DNA of 11,261 bases from an uncultured bacterium (GTDB lineage: Bacteria; Hydrogenedentota; Hydrogenedentia; Hydrogenedentales; CAITNO01), in the NCBI GenBank assembly GCA_937923585.1, contig CALDSM010000820.1, positions 1 to 11,261 on the forward strand. The letters run 5' to 3'. A program made the translations under genes and the position numbers. Positions 6,088 to 11,261 of the stretch are shown here, piece after piece; within the stretch, counting starts at the first letter, position 1; every line of letters begins with the position of its first letter. The notes under the pieces were generated by a model. The model was not told the origin of the DNA and made no database searches. It saw nothing but the letters and a program-made list of their open reading frames with translations.

Positions 6088-7110
6088 ATGAAGACCGCCG
6101 ACCTGAATTACGACCTTCCCCAGGAACTCATTGCCCAGCATCCCAGTGAACGCCGCGACGCGTCCCGCCTGCTGGTGCTGAACCGCGCCACCGGTGAAAT
6201 GCACGAGGATGCGTACCGCAATGTGGCCGGTTATCTGCGCGGCAGCGACTGCATGGCCCTGAATGACACGCGCGTAATCCGCGCCCGCCTGCACGGGCAC
6301 AAGGACACCGGCGGGCATGTGGAGGTGTTTCTGCTGCGCGAGGAGCAGCCCGGCCAATGGATCACGCTGGTGCGGCCCTCGGCCAAGGTGAAGCCGGGCA
6401 CGGTGGTGCGTTTTGGGGGCGGTGTCAGCGCCGTTGTTGGCGACGTGCTGCCCGAAGGCCGCCGCCGCGTCCGCTTTGACCCGGCCGATGTGCTCCAGGC
6501 GCTGGAATCGGTGGGCGAGGTTCCCCTGCCCCCCTACATCCACCGCGACCGTCCCGAATCGGTGGATTTGACCCGCTACCAGACCGTCTTTGCGCGCCAG
6601 CCCGGCGCGGTGGCGGCACCCACGGCGGGACTCCATTTTACCGACGAGGTTTTCGCCTCCCTGGACGCCAAGGGTGTGGACCGCGCCTTCCTGACGCTGC
6701 ACGTGGGCTACGGCACCTTCAAACCGGTCACGACGGAGGTGCTGGAGGACCATCGGGTTGACCCGGAGGAGTTTCATTTTCCCGAGGAAAGCGCCGCGAA
6801 ACTCAACGCCACCCGGGCGGCGGGCGGGCGCGTGGTGGCCGTCGGCACCACGTGTACGCGCGTGCTCGAAACCCAGTTTCAGGAAGGCGCGTTTGTCGCG
6901 GGCGCGGGCGTGACCGACAAATATATTTGTCCGCCCCACACCTTCCGGGGCGTGGATGCCCTCCAAACCAATTTTCACCTGCCCAAATCCAGCCTGCTGG
7001 CCCTCGTTTGCGCCTTTGCCGGCACCGAATTCACGCTCGAAGCCTACCGGTATGCGGTGCGCGAGCGTTTCCGCTTCTATTCCTACGGCGACGTGATGCT
7101 GATTCTGTGA
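6088..7110 (+). CDS. queA: S-adenosylmethionine:tRNA ribosyltransferase-isomerase QueA
   Basis: 340 residues, normal for QueA. It transfers and isomerises the ribosyl group of S-adenosylmethionine onto 7-aminomethyl-7-deazaguanine at position 34 of tRNAs with GUN anticodons, making epoxyqueuosine in the cytoplasm. Family landmarks run from end to end: YDLPQELIAQHP at the N terminus, ALNDTRVIRARL, VPLPPYI, the central APTAGLHFT (177-185), HVGYGTFKPV, HLPKSSLLALV, and the closing RFYSYGDVMLIL. The ATG at 6088 is chosen because MKTADLNYDLP matches the usual start; the same frame extends upstream only by reading through the palindrome at 5900-6047. No clear ribosome binding site precedes it (TTTTGGCCA). 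No other queuosine gene is in view. The gene looks intact and its composition matches smc. Confidence 0.97.
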   Translation: MKTADLNYDLPQELIAQHPSERRDASRLLVLNRATGEMHEDAYRNVAGYLRGSDCMALNDTRVIRARLHGHKDTGGHVEVFLLREEQPGQWITLVRPSAKVKPGTVVRFGGGVSAVVGDVLPEGRRRVRFDPADVLQALESVGEVPLPPYIHRDRPESVDLTRYQTVFARQPGAVAAPTAGLHFTDEVFASLDAKGVDRAFLTLHVGYGTFKPVTTEVLEDHRVDPEEFHFPEESAAKLNATRAAGGRVVAVGTTCTRVLETQFQEGAFVAGAGVTDKYICPPHTFRGVDALQTNFHLPKSSLLALVCAFAGTEFTLEAYRYAVRERFRFYSYGDVMLIL

Positions 7111-7126
7111 CTGTGTCAGGAGAATA

Positions 7127-7309
7127 GTGCCCTCAAATTGCAGATCCAGACCCGCTGTCGCGTTGCGTTTTACCCCCTTTGGCGGGTATGCTTTGCGTTC
7201 TTGCAGTGACTGCGGCGGTCGGCCGGACCAGGCGGACGCGCGGTTGTACGGGGTTAAATCAGTGCCGCCGGACGCGGTTTTGCGCGGGGCGGCGCTTTGG
7301 ATGTTGTAA
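7127..7309 (+). CDS. Doubtful small ORF between queA and smc
   Basis: A 60-residue frame starts at a GTG with AGGAG (7118-7122) only 4 nt ahead and ends in TAA 3 nt before the smc ATG, so it would fit tightly in a queA-smc operon. The product (beginning MPSNCRSRPAVALRF) has no signal, membrane segment or motif I know. In high-GC DNA such frames arise by chance, and the composition is Arg/Ala/Gly-rich as expected of a spurious frame. If it is not real, the 202-bp spacer holds only a weak hairpin and perhaps the smc promoter. Confidence 0.2.
   Translation: MPSNCRSRPAVALRFTPFGGYALRSCSDCGGRPDQADARLYGVKSVPPDAVLRGAALWML
7264..7293 (+). other. Hairpin just upstream of smc
   Basis: GCCGCC (7264-7269) pairs with GGCGGC (7288-7293), with an inner CGC/GCG pairing (7273-7275 with 7282-7284). 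It ends 19 nt before the smc start. There is no T tract. It could be a leader structure or chance in GC-rich DNA. Confidence 0.25.
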
Positions 7310-7312
7310 CGC

Positions 7313-10300
7313 ATGTACTTCAAACAGATAGAGTTGCACGGATTCAAGTCTTTTGCCGACCGGACTTCCATCAATCTGGAGCCGGGGATTACCGCCATTG
7401 TCGGGCCGAACGGCTGCGGCAAGAGCAATATTCTTGACGCGCTCCGCTGGGCGCTGGGCGAGCAAAGCGCCAAGGCGCTGCGCGGCGACCACATGCAGGA
7501 CATCATTTTCAACGGCAGCGGCGGCCGTCCGGCGACGGGCATGGCGGAGGTGTCGCTGACCTTTGACAACGCCGACTCACAGCTTCCCATAGACTATTCC
7601 GAAGTCCAGGTGACGCGCCGCCTCTACCGCAGCGGCGAAAGCGAGTACATGATCAACAAGGCACCGTGCCGCCTGCGCGACGTGCTCGAACTGTTCATGG
7701 ACACGGGCATCGGGACCAACGCCTACTCCCTGATCGGCCAGGGCAAGATTGACATGGTCATCAGTTCCCGGCCGGAGGATCGCCGGTTTCTGTTCGAGGA
7801 GGCGGCGGGCATCATCAAGTACAAGAAGCGCAAGACGATGGCGATGCGCAAGCTCGAATCGGCGGAGCAGAACATGCTGCGCCTGGGCGACATCATCGCC
7901 GAGGTGGAGCGCCAGCGGCGCTCGCTCAAGCGCCAGGTGAATGCGGCCATCCGCCACCGCGAATTGACCCAGGCGCTGCGGGAACTGGAAATCCGCAACG
8001 CGTGGCTGCAATACAACGAACTAACCGGGCAGGTGGCCGACCTGCGGGACCGGCTTGCCGCCGCGGTGGACCATTACGAAAAACTTTCGGCGGACACGTC
8101 CACGCGCGAGGCCGAACTGGAAGAACTGAGCGTGCAGCGCATCGAAATGGACCGCGACCTGATGGCGCGGCGCGAGCGCGAGCACGAGATTGACACCGAG
8201 ATGGAGCGCATCGAGAACCAGATCTCCCTGCTGCGCAAGGAAATCGAGTTCTGCCGCGAGCGCGCCGCCGCGGCCATCGCCGAGCAGGAGAACCTGCTCA
8301 GCCGCGCCGAGTCGCTGTCGCAGGACGGCGGCGCGGTGTCGGAACGGGCGCTGGCGCTGGAGGAGGAGGCGGCGCGGGTGCGCGATGAACTGGCGGCCTG
8401 CCAGACCGCCCACGGGGAGGCGTCGCTCGCCGCCGCCGCCGCCGACAGGCGGCTGGAAGAGCTGCGCGCGCAGGCCATAGACGCCGTCAACCAGCGCGGG
8501 CGCGCCCAGGCGGAAATCGAGGCGCTCACGGCGAACATCGCCGAGGCGGACGCGCAGATGGCTGCCATTGAGGACCGCCGCGGCTCGCAGGAGTCGCGCA
8601 TCGCCGAGGTTGGCGCGATAGTCGCGTCCCTCCGCGCCGGGCATGCGGCCAAAGAGAAGGAACTGTCCGCGCTCGCCGAAGGGCGCGCGAAGTCGCAGGC
8701 GGAGCGGCAGAAACTCTCCGAGCGGGCCGCCGCGCTCAACACCGAGTGGCAGGACCTGCGCGAGCGCAAGAGCAGCACCGAGTCGCGGCTCACCTCCCTC
8801 AAGGAACTGCGCGACAGTTACGAGGGTTTCGCCACCGGCGTGCGCGCCGTGATGATGGCGCGCCAGCGCGGCATGCAGGGCATGGACGGCATCATCGGCC
8901 CCATCGGCGACCTGCTGTCCACGGAGAAGGAATTCGAGGCGGCCGTCGAGGCCGCGCTGGGCGGCAACGTCAACAACGTGGTGGTGGAGAAGGCCGACGC
9001 GGCCAAGGCCGCCATCGCCTTCCTCAAGGAGCACCGCGCGGGCCGCGTGACCTTCCTGCCGCTCGACACGATCCGGTCCAGCCAGGGCGGCGACGAGGAT
9101 GTGCTGCGCAACAAGCCGGGCGTCATCGGCCGCGCCATTGACCGCGTGCAGTGCGACCGCAAGATCATGCCCGCCGTCGAGTATCTGCTGTACAACACGG
9201 TCATCGTGGAGACCATAGACGACGCGATTCGCATCGCGCGCACGGAGCAGCGCTACCCGCGGCTGGTCACGCTCGACGGCGAGGTCGTTTCGCCCGCGGG
9301 CTCGGTGACCGGCGGCCGCACGCAGCGCGAGGTACACGGCCTGCTCGGCCGCAGCGCTGAGATTGAGGATTTGGAGAAGCAGTTCGGCGAAACGACGGGA
9401 AAAATCGGAAAAGTCACCGCTGAGGCGGCGCGGATTGGCGAGACCATCCAGCAGTTGGCCGCCTCCATCCGCGCGATGGAGGAGCAGGAGGGCGGCCTGC
9501 GCCGCACCGTCAATGAATTGGGGCTTTCCCTGGCGCGCCAGAGCGCCGAACTGGAGGCGCTCGGCCATACGGGCGAGCAAATCGGGCGGCAGCGCGACGA
9601 GCTGGCCGCGCGGCGGGCCGAGTTTGAAACGCGGCGCGCCGACGCCGAAGCCCGGTTTGGGGCTGCGTCCGTGGACGATGCCACGCTTCAGCGGATGACT
9701 ACGGAGGCGCAGGAGGTCGTGGCGTCGGCCCGCGGCGCGCTGGAATCGCGCGCCCGGGGTCTGGCGGACCTGCGCGTGCGCCTGGCCGAACTCGCCCAGA
9801 ACCTGGAGGAGGCGGAGCGCAACCGCATCCGCGAGCAGCGCGAGCGCGAACAGGCGCTCGAAGAGGCCACGCGCCGCGTCGGCCTGGCGCAGCAGATGAA
9901 GGTGCGCGAGACCGAACTGGAACAGCAGATTGCCGCGCTGCTTGCCGGCGCGAAGGATCTCTCCGTGTCCCGCGAGGAGGCGCACGAGTGCGTGCTCGAA
10001 TTCCAGCGGACCCACAAGTCGCTGGTGGACCGCGTGGACGCGCTTACCAAGAGCCTTCGGGACCTTCGCGAGAAGGGAAACAGCGCACAGAAGGAAGTGC
10101 ACCGGCTCGAACTCGACTGCTCCCAGAAGGAGGACCGCATCGGCTTCTTCCAGGAGCGGATTGCCACCGAGTACGGGCTGGGGCTCGCATCGCTGAGCGA
10201 GGAGCAGGTGGGCTCGGACGAGTACGACGAGAAGGAGCGCGAGGGCGTCATCCAGGAGCACCGCAAGTCCATCGAGCGCCTGGGCAACGTGAACCTTGCC

Positions 10301-10888
10301 GCAATTGAGGAGTACGACACGCTTGAAAAGCGCGAGGAATTCCTCAAGACGCAGGCCGAGGACCTGAACCGGGCCCGCGCCACGCTGCTCGACGTGGTGA
10401 AGCGCATTGACGCGACGATCACGCAGATGTTCCTCGACACCTTCCAGGAAATCAGCGAGAACTTCAAGAATTATTTCCGGCGCCTCTTCACCGGCGGCCA
10501 GGCCCGCATCTACCTGCTCGACGAAAACGATCCGCTGGAGTCCGGCATCGAGATCGAAGCGCGGCCCCCCGGCAAGAAGCCCCAGTCCATCTCGCTGCTG
10601 TCCGGCGGCGAGCAGGCCATGACCGCCATCGCCATGCTCGTCAGCATCTTCGCCGCCAAACCCAGCCCCTTCTGCGTGCTGGACGAGGTGGACGCGCCGC
10701 TGGACGACGCCAACGTGGACCGCTTCCTCGAACTCATCGAGGAGTTCACCGCGCAGAGCCAGTTCATCATGATCACGCACAATAAGACCACCATGGCCAA
10801 GGCCGGCGCGCTCTTTGGCGTGACGCAGCAGGAACTCGGCGTGTCCCAGATCGTGTCCGTCCGGGTCGAAGACGCCCCGGTGAACTGA
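7313..10888 (+). CDS. smc: Chromosome segregation protein SMC
   Basis: 1191 residues, full length. SMC is the ATPase core of bacterial condensin and acts as a homodimer, with ScpA and ScpB in most bacteria, to organise and separate chromosomes. The start MYFKQIELHGFKSFADRT is the family standard. The Walker A motif GPNGCGKSN is at residues 31-39, and the Q-loop region YSLIGQGKIDMVISSRPEDR starts at 138. Long coiled coils run about 165-500 and 675-1010. Between them is the hinge (about 505-670: GMDGIIGPIGDLL, then GSVTGGRTQ). The C-terminal ATPase half has the ABC signature LSGGEQ (1096-1101), Walker B VLDEVDAP (Asp1124, Glu1125) and the D-loop LDDAN. No key residue is missing. scpA and scpB are not in view. 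The ribosome binding site is weak. It is followed directly by REP-like repeats that may form its terminator. Confidence 0.98.
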   Translation: MYFKQIELHGFKSFADRTSINLEPGITAIVGPNGCGKSNILDALRWALGEQSAKALRGDHMQDIIFNGSGGRPATGMAEVSLTFDNADSQLPIDYSEVQVTRRLYRSGESEYMINKAPCRLRDVLELFMDTGIGTNAYSLIGQGKIDMVISSRPEDRRFLFEEAAGIIKYKKRKTMAMRKLESAEQNMLRLGDIIAEVERQRRSLKRQVNAAIRHRELTQALRELEIRNAWLQYNELTGQVADLRDRLAAAVDHYEKLSADTSTREAELEELSVQRIEMDRDLMARREREHEIDTEMERIENQISLLRKEIEFCRERAAAAIAEQENLLSRAESLSQDGGAVSERALALEEEAARVRDELAACQTAHGEASLAAAAADRRLEELRAQAIDAVNQRGRAQAEIEALTANIAEADAQMAAIEDRRGSQESRIAEVGAIVASLRAGHAAKEKELSALAEGRAKSQAERQKLSERAAALNTEWQDLRERKSSTESRLTSLKELRDSYEGFATGVRAVMMARQRGMQGMDGIIGPIGDLLSTEKEFEAAVEAALGGNVNNVVVEKADAAKAAIAFLKEHRAGRVTFLPLDTIRSSQGGDEDVLRNKPGVIGRAIDRVQCDRKIMPAVEYLLYNTVIVETIDDAIRIARTEQRYPRLVTLDGEVVSPAGSVTGGRTQREVHGLLGRSAEIEDLEKQFGETTGKIGKVTAEAARIGETIQQLAASIRAMEEQEGGLRRTVNELGLSLARQSAELEALGHTGEQIGRQRDELAARRAEFETRRADAEARFGAASVDDATLQRMTTEAQEVVASARGALESRARGLADLRVRLAELAQNLEEAERNRIREQREREQALEEATRRVGLAQQMKVRETELEQQIAALLAGAKDLSVSREEAHECVLEFQRTHKSLVDRVDALTKSLRDLREKGNSAQKEVHRLELDCSQKEDRIGFFQERIATEYGLGLASLSEEQVGSDEYDEKEREGVIQEHRKSIERLGNVNLAAIEEYDTLEKREEFLKTQAEDLNRARATLLDVVKRIDATITQMFLDTFQEISENFKNYFRRLFTGGQARIYLLDENDPLESGIEIEARPPGKKPQSISLLSGGEQAMTAIAMLVSIFAAKPSPFCVLDEVDAPLDDANVDRFLELIEEFTAQSQFIMITHNKTTMAKAGALFGVTQQELGVSQIVSVRVEDAPVN

Positions 10889-10971
10889 AAAATGGGGACT
10901 GACCGAAAAAATGGGGACTGACCCAAGCGAAGCGAGCATAGCGAGCGAAGACGGGTCTGTCCCCATTTTTT
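10888..10971. repeat. REP-like element: AAAAATGGGGACTGACC repeats, direct and inverted
   Basis: Three copies of one unit: direct copies at 10888-10904 and 10906-10924 (AAAAAATGGGGACTGACCC) and an inverted copy at 10953-10971 (GGGTCTGTCCCCATTTTTT). Copies two and three pair at 18 of 19 positions around a 28-nt loop made of AGCGAAGCGAGC-type repeats. The first copy overlaps the last base of the smc stop codon. Units ending in GGGGACTGACCC or its inverse occur dispersed in many environmental bacterial genomes and resemble REP/BIME sequences mobilised by REP-associated tyrosine transposases (RAYTs). No RAYT gene is in this window, so the link is inference. Confidence 0.8.
10906..10971 (+). terminator. 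Probable intrinsic terminator of smc, built from the REP-like hairpin
   Basis: The 19-bp stem (10906-10924 with 10953-10971) ends in six Ts right after CCCCA, as in a rho-independent terminator. Because the stem starts with six As, it could also act on transcription coming from the other strand. It lies 17 nt past the smc stop. Confidence 0.5.
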
Positions 10972-10999
10972 CTTCGGGCGCTCCGCTTGTGTCTGGCCC

Positions 11000-11051
11000 G
11001 GAAAAAGCAGGTACAGACATGTCTCCGCTTGTGTCAGTCCCTGCTTTTTCC
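11000..11051. repeat. Second REP-like palindrome (GGAAAAAGCAGG type)
   Basis: GGAAAAAGCAGG (11000-11011) and CCTGCTTTTTCC (11040-11051) are perfect inverted copies. With the inner seven bases, 17 of 19 positions pair around a 14-nt loop. The right arm read backwards gives AAAAAGCAGGGACTGAC, a close variant of the AAAAATGGGGACTGAC unit just upstream, so the two elements belong to related subfamilies. A 13-bp direct repeat, CTCCGCTTGTGTC, sits at 10981-10993 between the two palindromes and again at 11023-11035, inside the second palindrome across its loop and right arm. Confidence 0.8.
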
Positions 11052-11214
11052 TTGAGGGTGCTGCACCTTTTCAGCAACTGCAAATGGACCGGACCGGCCG
11101 AACCTGCGCTTAACCTGTGCCTTGCCCTGCGGCGCCGCGGTGTGGACGCTCAATTTGCCTGCGCGCCCGAGGCCGGCTCCTCCGTCAACAAGATTGTCGA
11201 GACCGCCCGCGACC
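11052..11214 (+). CDS. Glycosyltransferase, N-terminal fragment (GT4-like)
   Basis: 54 residues are visible before the adapter cuts the gene. The frame reads RVLHLFSNCKWTGPAEPALN and continues LCLALRRRGVDAQFACAPEA. This is the first beta-strand, the glycine-containing donor/acceptor loop and the first helix of GT-B fold glycosyltransferases, where family 4 enzymes have a strand, then G-G/GP-A, then L-A-x-x-L-x-x-x-G-H-x-V. Such enzymes add sugars to lipids or polysaccharides at the inner face of the membrane. The start is uncertain: TTG at 11052 fits the family best but directly follows the palindrome arm and has no ribosome binding site. An ATG at 11019 in the same frame would add 11 residues from repeat sequence. 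The last shared base with the adapter could shift the end by a base or two. Confidence 0.65.
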
Positions 11215-11261
11215 AGATCGGAAGAGCACACGTCTGAACTCCAGTCACGATCAGATCTCGT
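11215..11261 (+). other. Illumina TruSeq adapter with index (not genomic)
   Basis: From 11215 the sequence is the TruSeq read 1 adapter, AGATCGGAAGAGCACACGTC continuing through 11248 (…CCAGTCAC), then the 6-base index GATCAG (11249-11254, TruSeq index 9), then ATCTCGT, the first bases of the P7 primer region. This is library adapter left untrimmed and assembled into the contig end. Any reading frame across it, such as one ending DQIGRAHV, is an artefact. Confidence 0.98.

Noticed and set aside
7163..7192. Sigma-70-like promoter TTGCGT, 18 nt, TATGCT before smc
   Set aside because: Only 3 of 6 and 4 of 6 consensus bases match; such pairs occur by chance, so it is not listed as a feature.
6073..7590. 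505-codon minus-strand frame opposite queA and the smc start
   Set aside because: It lies antisense to two certain genes and has the composition of a shadow frame.
10911..11051. Glycosyltransferase start at ATG 10911
   Set aside because: The added 47 residues are translated REP-like repeat, not protein-like sequence.
8021..11083. 1020-codon open frame on the minus strand opposite smc
   Set aside because: It mirrors the high third-position G+C of smc; it has no domains and low-complexity His/Leu/Ala/Gly content, and smc is unmistakable on the other strand.

Overview
The window reads as the end of a contig from an uncultured, high-GC bacterium with a Gram-negative type envelope. Two genes carry clear lipoprotein signals, one has a signal peptide, and most of the coding DNA is roughly two-thirds G+C by eye. 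Nothing in it fixes the phylum. The mix of an SMC condensin, QueA, a PIG-L deacetylase, secreted glycerophosphodiesterases and many palindromic spacer repeats would suit a lineage such as Hydrogenedentota or another PVC/FCB-like group, but that is a low-confidence guess. The last 47 bases (11215-11261) are Illumina TruSeq adapter plus index, not genome.

Layout, all genes on the + strand. (1) 2-1243: 3'-terminal part of an Lhr-type superfamily 2 helicase, cut by the left edge and with visibly lower G+C than the rest. It is followed by a gene-poor 387-bp stretch with possible coding debris and small hairpins. (2) 1631-3828: a compact cluster of a lipoprotein, a PIG-L/LmbE-type zinc deacetylase and a secreted SIMPL (DUF541)-like protein. 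(3) 3999-5882: two tandem paralogous glycerophosphodiester phosphodiesterases (GDPDs), about 63% identical by hand count with no gaps over 284 residues. The second is a lipoprotein. The first has lost its lipoprotein leader but keeps a readable out-of-frame relic of it just upstream. (4) 6088-7110: queA (queuosine tRNA modification). (5) 7313-10888: full-length smc. (6) 11052-11214: the start of a glycosyltransferase, cut off by the adapter.

From 3.8 kb onward almost every spacer holds a palindrome, from at least three unrelated families: a GTCATTGCGAG-type inverted repeat (3851-3947, with a decayed partial copy at 4874-4922); a 58-bp-arm nested palindrome (5900-6047); and two adjacent REP-like elements of the AAAAATGGGGACTGACC type (10888-11051). 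The last pair probably terminates smc and abuts the start of the glycosyltransferase.

The genes do not form one pathway. queA and smc are housekeeping. The lipoprotein, deacetylase, SIMPL protein and GDPDs look like envelope or periplasmic functions. I found no CRISPR array, tRNA, rRNA, transposase or integrase, and no convincing new multi-gene system. The most informative signals are the GDPD leader loss, the repeat-packed spacers and the composition shift at the helicase.
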